From assembly GCA_964459065.1 (NCBI GenBank), contig CAYWMN010000026.1, positions 1-24,278 of the forward strand: a stretch of 24,278 bases of DNA. Direction: 5' to 3'. Position numbers and translations under genes: made by a program. The notes beneath the pieces are model-generated. The model was not told where the DNA came from and made no database searches. It was given only the letters and a program-made list of their open reading frames with translations. This stretch comes from JAMCXS01 sp964459065. GTDB lineage: Bacteria > Acidobacteriota > Terriglobia > UBA7540. This document shows, piece by piece, positions 1 to 8,863 of this stretch (positions within the stretch are counted from its first letter, which is position 1; each line of letters starts with the position of its first letter).

Positions 1-96
1 CCATGGGTCACAACACTGCCTCTTTCCGTGAGTCAAGTTCGAGAGCGCCACCATAGAAAACAGATGCAACAGCGTTGATTGCGCGGGGTAATAATC

Positions 97-113
97 GGGG
101 TCGCGGCGACCCC
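97..113. repeat. Perfect 7-bp inverted repeat upstream of the efflux operon
   Basis: GGGGTCG at 97-103 and CGACCCC at 107-113 form a perfect GC stem with a 3-nt loop. It is followed by CCTTT rather than a T tract, so it is at best a weak terminator for a gene left of the window, or a structured leader of the efflux operon. No open frame at the left edge was recognisable. Confidence 0.4.
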
Positions 114-228
114 CTTTGGACGGAGTCCCGACTTTTTCGTGAATCGAATTAGTCAACATCAGCATCGAAACCAGACGCAAAGGTTTTTTGCAAGCAGCCT
201 GCGCATTTTGACCGATATCACATTAAGA

Positions 229-244
229 CGTGACAACGATCACG
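229..244. promoter_or_regulatory. CRP/FNR-like operator dyad upstream of the efflux operon
   Basis: CGTGA (229-233), six bases, TCACG (240-244): a perfect 5-6-5 dyad whose GTGA-N6-TCAC core equals that of the CRP-family consensus. It ends 33 nt before the TolC-like start codon. A possible -35 (TTGACC, 208-213) lies just upstream with no good -10. If transcription starts nearby, a bound CRP/FNR-type protein could control the pump operon. The match is visible; binding is inference, and short dyads occur by chance. Confidence 0.3.
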
Positions 245-277
245 GCTGAAATCCAGTAATTTCTAAAGAATGACACC

Positions 278-1708
278 ATGCACCTTCAGATAATTCTCAG
301 ACGCTTCCTCGGGAAGCGAATACCAGCGCGGCAAGCTGCCACCGCCCTCGCGCTTTCGTCCCTCATGATTTTGCTTTTGAACTCACCAGCCGCCGGCCAA
401 ACGCCCGGCCCGAAGTCGCCGGGGCCGGTGTCGCTCGCCGACGCGGTGAAGATCGCGCTGAAGAATAATCCCACCCTTCAAGCGGCGGACGCCTATGCCG
501 ACGCGGCCCGGCACGGCATCGCCATCGCCAGGGCGGGCTATCTTCCGCAGGTGAATTTTTCCGAAGGGTTCACGCGCGGCAACAATCCTGTCTACGTTTT
601 CGGAAGCCTGCTAACGCAACGGCAGTTCACCGCTGCAAATTTTGCCCTGCACAGCCTGAACGTTCCGCCGCCGCTCGATAACTTCCGGACCGCCTTCACG
701 GCCTCCGTGCCGCTGTATGATTTCGGCCGCACCAAGCGGAGAGTGACGGACGCGCGGCTGGGAGCGAAAACGACCAGCGAAATGTCGCACCGGACCCGCC
801 AGGAAGTGATTTTTGGAGTCATCCACGCCTACTTGAACGGGCTTCTGGCGCGCGAACACATCCAGGTGGCGAAAGCCAGCGTCAAGATGACCCAGGCGGA
901 CCTGGCGCGGGCCCAGGCGCGCCAGCAGCAGGGGCTGGCGGTCCCGTCCGACATGCTGAGCGCCCAAACCCAACTGGCGCAGGCGAAAGAGAACCTGATT
1001 GTGGCCGATAACGCCGCCGAGATGGCCCAGGCGTCGCTGAACGTGGCGATGGGGCTTCCCGAAGACGCTTCGACGCAGACGGAAGGCAAGCTGGCGGCGG
1101 GCCAATTCCAGAGCGGGAGCCTGGCGAGCCTTCAGCAGGAAGCTTTGAAGGTTCGTCCGGATTATCAGCAGGTCCTGCTGGGAGTGAAGCGGGCCCGCAA
1201 CAGCGTGAGTTCGGCGCGCGGAGAATATCTGCCGCGGATCGACGTGCTGGGCTCGTGGGAAACGGACCACCAGACCTTTGCAACGCGCGGCGGCAACAAC
1301 TGGACGGCCGGCGCGATGCTGACCTTTAACGTGTTTAACGGCGGCTCGCGGCGCGCAGCGGTGGAGGAATCGCGGGCCCGGCAGCGCCAGGCCGAAGCCC
1401 AGCGCTCCCACATGGAATCGGTTGTGCGCCTGCAAGTGCGCGAAGCTTATCTGAACCTGAACGCCGCGCGCGAGCGGCTGGGAGTCTCCCGCGACGCAGC
1501 CCGGCAAGCCGCCGAAAGCCTGCGGATTCTGCGGAACCGCTACGACACGGGATTGGTAACCATCATGGACGTGCTGCGGGCCGAGACCATGCGGACCCAA
1601 GCCGAGAACAATCATTTGAACGCACTGTACGACTACCGCCTGGCGTTTGCGGCGCTCGAACTGGCAACGGGCAACCTGAACGCCCATTCGCCGGCGGTCA
1701 CCCAGTAG
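278..1708 (+). CDS. TolC-family outer membrane efflux protein
   Basis: Outer membrane factor of a tripartite pump: a trimeric beta-barrel plus periplasmic alpha-helical tunnel that exports substrates delivered by the RND permease and adaptor encoded next. 476 aa, the usual length of the TolC/OprM family. Residues about 15-41 are an unusually long export signal: a basic stretch, a hydrophobic core, then AAGQ. After it come the two tandem OEP repeats: the first begins near VSLADAVKIALKNNP and the second follows RPDYQQVLLGVKRARN. Long Ala/Gln/Arg helices carry the typical tyrosine/leucine pattern, and the C-terminal RYDTGLVTIMDVLRAE is characteristic. The start at 278 is chosen because the next ATG would cut into the signal; its ribosome site is weak. 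The adaptor starts 31 nt downstream, so the genes are probably one operon. Family call is firm; the substrate is unknown. Confidence 0.92.
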   Translation: MHLQIILRRFLGKRIPARQAATALALSSLMILLLNSPAAGQTPGPKSPGPVSLADAVKIALKNNPTLQAADAYADAARHGIAIARAGYLPQVNFSEGFTRGNNPVYVFGSLLTQRQFTAANFALHSLNVPPPLDNFRTAFTASVPLYDFGRTKRRVTDARLGAKTTSEMSHRTRQEVIFGVIHAYLNGLLAREHIQVAKASVKMTQADLARAQARQQQGLAVPSDMLSAQTQLAQAKENLIVADNAAEMAQASLNVAMGLPEDASTQTEGKLAAGQFQSGSLASLQQEALKVRPDYQQVLLGVKRARNSVSSARGEYLPRIDVLGSWETDHQTFATRGGNNWTAGAMLTFNVFNGGSRRAAVEESRARQRQAEAQRSHMESVVRLQVREAYLNLNAARERLGVSRDAARQAAESLRILRNRYDTGLVTIMDVLRAETMRTQAENNHLNALYDYRLAFAALELATGNLNAHSPAVTQ

Positions 1709-1739
1709 AGATGAGTCGAAACCCGGAAAAGAGTTTCTC

Positions 1740-2894
1740 ATGACAAGAACAGAAAAAATTCCCATACTCCTGGCCCTGCTGCCTCTCGTCGCCTTTTTCC
1801 CCGCCTGCGGGTCCAAACAGGGGACCCAGCAACAGGCGGCGCAGGAAATCTCGGGCGTCGCCGTCCAAACCGTCCGGAGGCAGGCGACGCCGGAATCCTA
1901 CGCGGCCGTCGGCACCGTTCAAGCGAAAATCACCAGCGTGCTGGGAGCTAAAATCAGCGGCACGGTGGAGAAGATCCTGGTCAGGGAGGGCGACCACGTC
2001 CGGCGCGGCCAGCTGCTGGCCGTGCTCGACAGCCGAACCGAGCACGCGCAACTGGCGGCCGCCGCCGCCGGCATCGAGGCAAGCTCCCAGGGAATGGCCG
2101 AGGTCAGCCAGTCCGTGAAGGCCGCCACGGCCAACCGGGAGTTTGCCGAGGCCACCTTCAAACGCTACAAGGCGCTGCTGGCCAAGGATTCCGTCAGCCG
2201 GCAGGAATTTGATAATGCGCAAACGCAATACCGGGCGGCGGTGGCGCAGGAAAACGCCGCCAAGGCGCGGGAAAAACAGGTGGCGGCGCAGCACCAGCAG
2301 GCGGTGGCGCAACACACTTCGGCCGAGGCAGTCTACAGCTATGCGCGGATCGTTTCTCCCATCAACGGCGTGGTGGCGGCGAAATCGGTTGACGAGGGAA
2401 CCCTGGTGATGCCGGGCACTCCGCTGCTGACGGTGGAAGACACCGGGCACTTCCGCCTGGACGCGAACGTCCCCGTCCTCTATCTGGCCGACGTGCACGC
2501 CGGGCAAACGGTGCCGGTGACAATCGGCGCCCAGCAGTTTGAGGGACGAGTCGTTGAAATCGTTCCGGCGGCCGACCCCAGCACGCGAACCTTCACGGCC
2601 AAGATCGAGCTTCCGGCAAGCTGCTCCTGCCAGTCGGGACAGTACGGCCAGGCGGAAATTCCCGTCGGCTCCGCCGATCGCATGCTGGTCCCGGCGAGCG
2701 CCCTGGTCCGCCGGGGCCAGTTGGAGGGACTGTTCGTAATCAATTCGAAGGACATCGCGCAGTATCAACTGGTCAAGCCGGGAAAGACTTTCGGCGGCCA
2801 GGTTGAGATTCTTTCCGGTCTCAGCACGGGCGACCGCGTGGCCGTCTCCAACCTCGATCGCCTCAGCGACGGAATGCGGGTCAAAACTCCATGA
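1740..2894 (+). CDS. RND efflux periplasmic adaptor (membrane fusion lipoprotein)
   Basis: Adaptor linking the inner-membrane RND pump to the TolC-like channel. 384 aa. The N-terminus has a hydrophobic signal ending FFPAC, so Cys23 is a probable lipidation site; the protein would be anchored to the inner membrane like AcrA/MexA. Residues about 60-95 form the first half of a lipoyl/biotinyl-like domain (SGTVEKILVREGDHVRRGQL), followed by an Ala/Gln-rich alpha-helical hairpin (about 100-200), the second lipoyl half (SPINGVVAAKSVDEGTLVMPG), then beta-barrel and membrane-proximal domains. Its last codons overlap the permease start by 4 nt (ATGA), which implies translational coupling. The local CSC within ELPASCSCQSGQ is an odd cysteine pair for this family. 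Function is firm by family; substrate is unknown. Confidence 0.92.
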   Translation: MTRTEKIPILLALLPLVAFFPACGSKQGTQQQAAQEISGVAVQTVRRQATPESYAAVGTVQAKITSVLGAKISGTVEKILVREGDHVRRGQLLAVLDSRTEHAQLAAAAAGIEASSQGMAEVSQSVKAATANREFAEATFKRYKALLAKDSVSRQEFDNAQTQYRAAVAQENAAKAREKQVAAQHQQAVAQHTSAEAVYSYARIVSPINGVVAAKSVDEGTLVMPGTPLLTVEDTGHFRLDANVPVLYLADVHAGQTVPVTIGAQQFEGRVVEIVPAADPSTRTFTAKIELPASCSCQSGQYGQAEIPVGSADRMLVPASALVRRGQLEGLFVINSKDIAQYQLVKPGKTFGGQVEILSGLSTGDRVAVSNLDRLSDGMRVKTP

Positions 2895-5800
2895 GCAAAG
2901 CGAAACTGGGAGTCGCCGGGCGTGTGGCCCGCTACTTTATCAATTCAAAGCTGACCCCTCTGTTGATGATCTTCGCCATCCTGATGGGCGTCTTCGCGAT
3001 TGTGGAAACGCCTCGCGAAGAGGATCCGCAAATTGTGGTCCCCATGATGGACGTCTTTGTGGGCATGCCGGGCGCGAGCGCCAAAGAAGTGGAGCGCCGC
3101 GTCACCACGCCGATGGAGAGGCTGATCTGGGAAGTTCCCGGCGTGAAGTACGTCTACTCGATGTCATTCCCGGGCCAGAGCATGGTGATTGTCCGCTTCA
3201 AGGTGGGCGAGAATGAAGAGGCCTCGATTGTCAAGCTCTACAACAAGCTCTACTCAAACTTCGACCTGATTCCGCCCGGCGCCACCAAGCCGCTGATCAA
3301 GCCCCGCACCATCTACGACGTGCCCATTCTGGCGCTGACTTTCTGGAGCAAACAATATGACAGCTACCAACTGCGCCGGGTGGTGGCGGAGGTTCAGCGG
3401 AAAGTCCAAGCCGTGCAGGACGTCTCGGTCACCAAAATCCTGGGCGGCCAAAAACGCGAGATTCGCGTGCTGCTGAGTCCGGCCAGGATGGCCGCCTATG
3501 GCGTCACGCCCATGTCCATCGTTCCGATTCTGAACATGACCAACCAGCAGTTGCAGTCGGGCGAGTTCGCTTCCGGAAATCGCGAGTACCGCGTGGAAAC
3601 GGGCGCTTTTCTGCGCACGCCCCAGGACGTGGGCAACGTGGTCATCGGCGTCTCACACGGACGCCCGGTCTATCTGAGCGATGTCGCCACGATCAAGGGC
3701 GGCCCGTCGTCGGCCTCGGACTATGTGCTGTTCGGCTACGGGAAAGCGTCGAAGAATCAGGAAAAGAGCCGCCTGGGAGGGTTCCCCGCCGTAACGCTCT
3801 CCGTCTCCAAGCTCAAGGGCACCAACGCCGTCACCACTGCGGCCAACGTTCTGAAAATGGTCCGCGACCTCAAAGGCAACGTGATCCCCGCGGGCGTGAG
3901 CATGACCGTCACCCGCGACTACGGCCGCTCGGCGCAGGAAAAATCCAACGAGTTGCTGGAACATCTGCTGATCGCCACGCTTTCAGTCACTGTTCTGATC
4001 GCCCTCGCACTCGGTTGGAGGCCTTCCATTGTGGTTCTGGCGGCGGTTCCCGTGACGCTGGCCTTAGCACTTTTCGTTTTCTATATCTACGGCTACACGC
4101 TGAACCGCGTCACGCTGTTCGCCCTGATTTTCTCCATCGGCATCCTGGTGGATGACGCCATCGTGGTGGTGGAAAATATTGCGCGCCATTTCCACTTGCC
4201 GCAGAACAAAGGCCGGCCCCCGGCCGATGTGGCCGCCGAGGCCGTGGACGAAGTCGGCAACCCCACCATTCTGGCGACCTTTACGGTGATTGCCGCGGTC
4301 TTCCCCATGGCTTTCGTTCAAGGGCTGATGGGCCCGTACATGCGGCCGATCCCTATCGGCGCCTCCATGGCGATGCTGTTCTCTTTAATGGTGGCCTTTA
4401 TTGTGTCGCCCTGGGCCGCGCTGCGGGTGCTGGCCCATACCAAAGCCCGCGCCGGCAAAAGTGAAACCGAAGGCGAAGACCGCACCCAGCGCATTTATCG
4501 AAAACTGGTAACGCCGCTGATCGAAAACCGCAGCCGTCGCAGGCTGTTTCTGGGCGGAGTCGTTTTCCTGCTGCTGCTGGTCATGGCTCTTCCCCTGGCC
4601 AAAATCGTGCTGGTCAAGATGTTGCCCTTTGACAACAAGGACGAGTTCCAGGTGATCGTCGACATGCCGAAGGGAACCACGCTGGAGCAGACGGCCATGG
4701 TGACGCGCGAGGTTTCCAAAAGAATCTCCGCGGAGCCGGAAGTGACGCACTACGTTGACTACATTGGCGTGGCGGCTCCCTATGACTTTAACGGTCTGGT
4801 TCGGCATTACTTTTTGCGCCAAGGGCCGAACGAGGCGGAAATCTACGTCGACCTGCTGCCGAAATCGCAACGCTCCATCCAAAGCCATGAGATCGCCAAG
4901 CGCGTCCGCCGGGCTATCGACCCGATCGGCGCGAAATACGGCGCCAAGCTCAAGGTGGCCGAGATTCCTCCCGGGCCGCCCGTGATGGCCACCCTGGTGG
5001 CGGAGGTCTACGGCCCCAATTACAAGGGGCAGATCAACGTGGCGCGGCAGATCCTGAAAGATTTCAAGAACACGCCGGGAGTGGTGGACGTCGACTCGAC
5101 GATTGATGCGCCCCAGCGCAAACTCCACTTTGTGGTGGACAAACGCAAAGCCGCCTTGAATGAAGTTTCCGTCGGGCAGATCGCCCAGACGCTGCACCTG
5201 GCGCTCTCGGGACAGGTGGTCGGCATCGCCCACCTGCCCGACGAACGCGAAGACGTCAACATCCTGCTGCGGGTTCCGCGATCGCAGCGGTCCAGCGCGC
5301 GCAGCCTGCAGGAAATTCGCGTCATGTCGCGCACCGGCACGCTGGTTCCTTTAAGTGAGCTGACCCATGTGAGCGATGAAACCATCGAGCAGACGATTTA
5401 TCACAAGAACCTCAAGCCCGTGGTGTACGTCACCGGGGATGTGGCCGGCAAAGAAGAGAGCCCCATCTACGCCATGATGCGGCTCGCCAAAGAGATGGAT
5501 CATGTGAAAGCGCCCAACGGCACCAGCGTGGAGCGCTACCTGACGCATCAACCGTTCCTGGCCAGCGCCTATTCGATGAAGTGGGACGGGGAATGGCAGA
5601 TTACTTACGAGGTGTTCCGCGACCTGGGCTTTGCCTTCCTGGTGGCCCTGATCCTGATCTACGGCATTGTCGTCGGGTGGTTCCAATCTTTCACGGTGCC
5701 GCTGGTCATCATGGCTCCCATACCCCTGACGCTGATCGGCATTCTGCCCGCGCACGCCGCCCTGGGAGCCTTCTTTACAGCCACCTCCATCATCGGGGTG

Positions 5801-6133
5801 ATCGCCCTGGCCGGGATCATCGTCCGGAATTCGATTCTGATCGTGGACTTTGTCGAGCTGCGCATGGCCGAGGGCATGTCGCTCGCCGAATCCGTGGTGG
5901 ATGCGGGAGCCGTGCGCTTCCGTCCCATCCTTCTGACGGCGGCGGCCGTGGTGGTGGGCGGGTTTGTCATCCTGCCGGACCCCATCTTTCGAGGCCTGGC
6001 CATTTCCCTCATCGCCGGGGCCGTGGCTTCGACGTTGCTCTCGCAAATCGCGGTGCCCGTTCTTTATTACATGAACGCCCGCCGCAAACGACCCCAACTG
6101 CCCGAGAAACCTCCTGAAGAGGAGAAAGCGTAA
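2891..6133 (+). CDS. RND-family multidrug efflux permease (AcrB/TriC-like)
   Basis: Proton-driven inner-membrane exporter of the ACR_tran family, 1080 aa, full length. The first transmembrane helix (about residues 22-41) is followed by the periplasmic porter region with the conserved PREEDPQ segment and the GMPGASAKEVER and VEQTIYHKN-type repeats. A six-helix bundle follows, then a second porter half and six more helices. The TM4 proton-relay aspartates are Asp421-Asp422 in GILVDDAIVVVENI. The TM10 lysine of AcrB (Lys940) is Arg979 here, in IIVRNSILIVDF; this arginine variant is one I associate with TriC-like branches of the drug-export (HAE) group, not with heavy-metal CusA/CzcA pumps. The start overlaps the adaptor by 4 nt and a small DUF2892-type gene follows 31 nt downstream. 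The substrate class (biocide, drug or lipid) cannot be read from the sequence. Confidence 0.93.
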   Translation: MSKAKLGVAGRVARYFINSKLTPLLMIFAILMGVFAIVETPREEDPQIVVPMMDVFVGMPGASAKEVERRVTTPMERLIWEVPGVKYVYSMSFPGQSMVIVRFKVGENEEASIVKLYNKLYSNFDLIPPGATKPLIKPRTIYDVPILALTFWSKQYDSYQLRRVVAEVQRKVQAVQDVSVTKILGGQKREIRVLLSPARMAAYGVTPMSIVPILNMTNQQLQSGEFASGNREYRVETGAFLRTPQDVGNVVIGVSHGRPVYLSDVATIKGGPSSASDYVLFGYGKASKNQEKSRLGGFPAVTLSVSKLKGTNAVTTAANVLKMVRDLKGNVIPAGVSMTVTRDYGRSAQEKSNELLEHLLIATLSVTVLIALALGWRPSIVVLAAVPVTLALALFVFYIYGYTLNRVTLFALIFSIGILVDDAIVVVENIARHFHLPQNKGRPPADVAAEAVDEVGNPTILATFTVIAAVFPMAFVQGLMGPYMRPIPIGASMAMLFSLMVAFIVSPWAALRVLAHTKARAGKSETEGEDRTQRIYRKLVTPLIENRSRRRLFLGGVVFLLLLVMALPLAKIVLVKMLPFDNKDEFQVIVDMPKGTTLEQTAMVTREVSKRISAEPEVTHYVDYIGVAAPYDFNGLVRHYFLRQGPNEAEIYVDLLPKSQRSIQSHEIAKRVRRAIDPIGAKYGAKLKVAEIPPGPPVMATLVAEVYGPNYKGQINVARQILKDFKNTPGVVDVDSTIDAPQRKLHFVVDKRKAALNEVSVGQIAQTLHLALSGQVVGIAHLPDEREDVNILLRVPRSQRSSARSLQEIRVMSRTGTLVPLSELTHVSDETIEQTIYHKNLKPVVYVTGDVAGKEESPIYAMMRLAKEMDHVKAPNGTSVERYLTHQPFLASAYSMKWDGEWQITYEVFRDLGFAFLVALILIYGIVVGWFQSFTVPLVIMAPIPLTLIGILPAHAALGAFFTATSIIGVIALAGIIVRNSILIVDFVELRMAEGMSLAESVVDAGAVRFRPILLTAAAVVVGGFVILPDPIFRGLAISLIAGAVASTLLSQIAVPVLYYMNARRKRPQLPEKPPEEEKA

Positions 6134-6164
6134 CATCGCATCCTGCGAAGAAGAGGAGAGACGG

Positions 6165-6350
6165 ATGGACATCAATCGCTGGCTTCGGTTGATTGCCGGA
6201 GCATTCGTTCTGATCAGCGTGGGACTTGGACATTTTGTCAGCGAATGGTGGTACCTGCTTACATCCTTTGTGGGTCTGAACATTTTTCAGTCAGCCTTCA
6301 CAAACTGGTGCCCGATGATGACCTTCCTGCGAAAGCTGGGAATCAACTGA
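6165..6350 (+). CDS. DUF2892 / YgaP-like small membrane protein
   Basis: 61 aa with two hydrophobic helices (about residues 8-24 and 27-45) and the family-typical NRWLRLIAGAFVLISV opening and NWCPMMTFLRKLG ending, including one cysteine (Cys49). These match the inner-membrane YgaP-like domain (DUF2892), found alone or fused to rhodaneses. The start is supported by AAGAGGAGAG just upstream. It follows the RND permease by 31 nt on the same strand, so it is likely the last gene of the pump operon. The molecular role of stand-alone DUF2892 proteins is not established; an accessory role in pump assembly or thiol chemistry is only inference. Confidence 0.85.
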   Translation: MDINRWLRLIAGAFVLISVGLGHFVSEWWYLLTSFVGLNIFQSAFTNWCPMMTFLRKLGIN

Positions 6351-6500
6351 ACCGCGCGCAACGGGCCAGCCGGAAATAAGACTGAGACCGTCGCAGAGGC
6401 GTGGACCGGCCAGCCGAGCCGCGAGCCTGGACGGAGATCCCGGCCCGGGCACGGCGCGGATATTGGGCGCGAAGGTTGTAAGAAATCAGGAGAAACAACC

Positions 6501-7358
6501 ATGTTCAAACTTGAACGGATTCTCTGTGCAATCGATTTCAGCAAGCATTCAGCGGCGGCGCTGCGCGTGGCAGGGGGTCTCGCCCAGGCTGCCGGCGCAG
6601 AAGTTACGCTGCTCCACGTCCAGCGGCTTGAGGCGCCCGAGTATTTCACCGTGGCGCAGGTTAAAGACCTCAGCGCCCAGTTGCGCCGCAGCCTGAGGGC
6701 CGCAAGAAAATACACGGAAGATTTTGCTGCCCAGCACCTGCCCAAAGGAGTCGAACATTCCACCATCATCCTGGAAGCCGATCCCGTGGATGCCATTCTG
6801 AAGACGCTCCAGGAATCCAAGGCGGACCTTCTGGCCATGGGAACCCATGGCCGGACGGGGCTCACCCGGTTTCGGCTGGGCTCGGTCTCGGAAAGCGCGA
6901 TGTGGCAAGCCTCGAAACCCGTTCTGACAACCGGGCCGGGGGTGCGGCTTGCCCCGGGGCTCGGCACCATCCGCAAAGTGCTTTGCCCTGTCGACTACAG
7001 CGAACTGGCCCATCGCGCCGTTGAACACGCCGCCGCCATCGCCGAGATGACGGGAGCGGAACTGCTGGTCACCCACGTGCTTGAAGATGCAGGCAAACCC
7101 CCAGCCGCTCGCCGGCAATTGTGCGACTGGGTCCCTAGCGACGTGAGAAAACGCTGCACCGTGCGGGAGGTTGTGCGAAGCGGACAGCCCGCCGAGCAAA
7201 CCCTCCTGGAAGCCGATCGATCGCAGGCCGATCTGATTGTCATCGGCGCACAGCATCGCAACGTTCTGGGATCGTTGCTGTTTGGTTCAACCACGGAGAT
7301 GGTGATTCGCGGCGCGGCATGTCCGGTGTTGTCGGTTGTCGAGAAAAATCCAAAATAG
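6501..7358 (+). CDS. Tandem-domain universal stress protein (UspA family)
   Basis: Cytoplasmic stress protein, 285 aa, two Usp domains in tandem (about 1-145 and 150-283). Domain 1 opens FKLERILCAIDFSKHSAAAL and carries the ATP-binding signature G-x2-G-x9-GS intact in GTHGRTGLTRFRLGSVSE. Domain 2 opens IRKVLCPVDYSELAHRAV, but its signature reads GAQHRNVLGSLLFGSTTE, with the second glycine replaced by histidine, so nucleotide binding by that half may be altered. The ATG at 6501 has AGGAGAAAC about 7 nt upstream. It lies 150 nt after the DUF2892 gene and 148 nt before the transglycosylase, so co-transcription with either is uncertain. Family is firm; the physiological trigger is unknown. Confidence 0.92.
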   Translation: MFKLERILCAIDFSKHSAAALRVAGGLAQAAGAEVTLLHVQRLEAPEYFTVAQVKDLSAQLRRSLRAARKYTEDFAAQHLPKGVEHSTIILEADPVDAILKTLQESKADLLAMGTHGRTGLTRFRLGSVSESAMWQASKPVLTTGPGVRLAPGLGTIRKVLCPVDYSELAHRAVEHAAAIAEMTGAELLVTHVLEDAGKPPAARRQLCDWVPSDVRKRCTVREVVRSGQPAEQTLLEADRSQADLIVIGAQHRNVLGSLLFGSTTEMVIRGAACPVLSVVEKNPK

Positions 7359-7506
7359 CCAAACCTTGTACGGCTTGCACAGACGTTCTGACAGCGCAGA
7401 AAAGTCCGAGCCCCGCGCCGCGCGTCGTTCCGGCATTCCTCCGCATCGAGGAGGCAAGTGACACAAACGTCTTTCTACGGCATGATAAGAGTGGCAGGTG
7501 ATATGA

Positions 7507-8859
7507 ATGGCGACCAAATCGCTATACCTCCGCCTGTTGCTGGCTGCCGGAATCGTAGCAATTCTGAGTGCGGCGGGGTGGATTGGCTACCGGACATGGC
7601 CCCGAACCATCAATTTTTCGCCCGCCCCCTGCCTGCCCACGATCAGCCTGGAGGGCCAGCACTGGGTGGTCAAAAACCGCACCGGCGCGCTGGTGGGAGA
7701 AGTCGCCGATTTCCATTCAGAACTACTGGCCTGCCTCTACTTTGAATATCTCAAAAGCCACCTGGGTCTCGACAACTCCCAAATCCTGCTCGCAACCCGG
7801 GACCGGGACCGCCGCCCCCATTACCAAATCTACCTGGTTGTTGACCCCAACATCCTTGCCGCCGTTCCCTACCTGGCCCGGCTGAGAGCCGAACGGTATA
7901 TCCCGCATTTTCGGCTCGACACCGTCCGCCGGCGGGATCTCGCCTACATGCGGCTGCAAACCGCCGTCCTGGAGGGCGCCTACCATCCCATGGACCCTCC
8001 GCAACTGGCCTCGCTCGACTCGTCCCAACTGCTGGGGCCCCTGACGCAATTTCTGATGTTTAAGTCGGCGACCGACATCCGAATCCGAAAACAGATTCCA
8101 CCGGTCCCCACGGTTCTTTCGGAAAAACAGGCCCGGCGGCTGGCTACCGACATCATCGAAGTAACGCGGTTTTACAAGCTGCCGCTGGAAATTTTTCTGG
8201 GGATCGGGGCCATGGAAAACAATTACATGAACGTGCGGGGCGACCTCGAGCACGCCATCTGGAAGAGACACCCTCAGCGAGGGGATATCATCCTGAAATG
8301 GCGGCGCGGCCGGGTGCTGGTCAGCGACTACTCGATGGGCGTCTGGCAGATTACGCGCGAGACCTTGCGCTACGCCCACGAGCTTTACCTCCACGACAAG
8401 CGCAACTATTCGCTGCTGCCGCCGCGGCTGCGGCCCGCCAAAAAACTGAATTTTGATTTGGACAACTCCGAAGTCCTGACCACCTATTCGGGACTGCTGC
8501 TTCGCCATCTGCTGGACAAAACCCAAGGCGACGTCGCCAAAGCCGTGGGAGCTTACAACGGAAGCCTGCGCCGGCCGAGTTACCGGTACGCCGCCGGCGT
8601 CGAGGCCGTGGCGTTTTACGCCCGGAACTTCCTTGAGCGGGCGGCCAGTCTTGACGGCATGAATGTAGCTAAAGCCTGGCTGCTCAAAGGAGGGCCGGGT
8701 CCGGCCGGCGAGGAAATCGCGAACAACCGTCCGCCGGCAACTGCTCCGACGCTTCACCACGCTCCGGGGTTGATCCGTCCGCTGCCCATCTCGCCGATCA
8801 AGGCGCCGCGGCCGGAAGACCTAAATAACAAGCAGAGAGCCCATGCCGCCCCGAGGTGA
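7507..8859 (+). CDS. Membrane-anchored SLT-type lytic transglycosylase
   Basis: Probable peptidoglycan lytic transglycosylase, 450 aa. Residues 6-25 are a hydrophobic N-terminal anchor. Residues about 40-200 are a poorly conserved region with no domain I recognise. The SLT/lysozyme-like domain follows (about 215-385): the catalytic glutamate is most likely Glu237 in IFLGIGAMENNYMN, followed by SDYSMGVWQITRET (the GLMQ-type motif) and VGAYNGSLRR (the xYNxG motif). Between the glutamate and the second motif sits an Arg/Lys-rich insertion (about 245-270) not usual for Slt70 or MltC. The tail is Pro-rich and low-complexity. The start is supported by GGCAGGTGAT just upstream. A broken TonB-like gene begins 5 nt after the stop. 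Fold is firm; activity is inferred from the glutamate. Confidence 0.82.
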   Translation: MATKSLYLRLLLAAGIVAILSAAGWIGYRTWPRTINFSPAPCLPTISLEGQHWVVKNRTGALVGEVADFHSELLACLYFEYLKSHLGLDNSQILLATRDRDRRPHYQIYLVVDPNILAAVPYLARLRAERYIPHFRLDTVRRRDLAYMRLQTAVLEGAYHPMDPPQLASLDSSQLLGPLTQFLMFKSATDIRIRKQIPPVPTVLSEKQARRLATDIIEVTRFYKLPLEIFLGIGAMENNYMNVRGDLEHAIWKRHPQRGDIILKWRRGRVLVSDYSMGVWQITRETLRYAHELYLHDKRNYSLLPPRLRPAKKLNFDLDNSEVLTTYSGLLLRHLLDKTQGDVAKAVGAYNGSLRRPSYRYAAGVEAVAFYARNFLERAASLDGMNVAKAWLLKGGPGPAGEEIANNRPPATAPTLHHAPGLIRPLPISPIKAPRPEDLNNKQRAHAAPR

Positions 8860-8863
8860 AGCG

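Noticed and set aside
611..1816. Long open frame antisense to the TolC-like and adaptor genes
   Set aside because: Arg/Gly/Pro/His-rich composition without domain character, and it mirrors the codon bias of the clear gene on the other strand.
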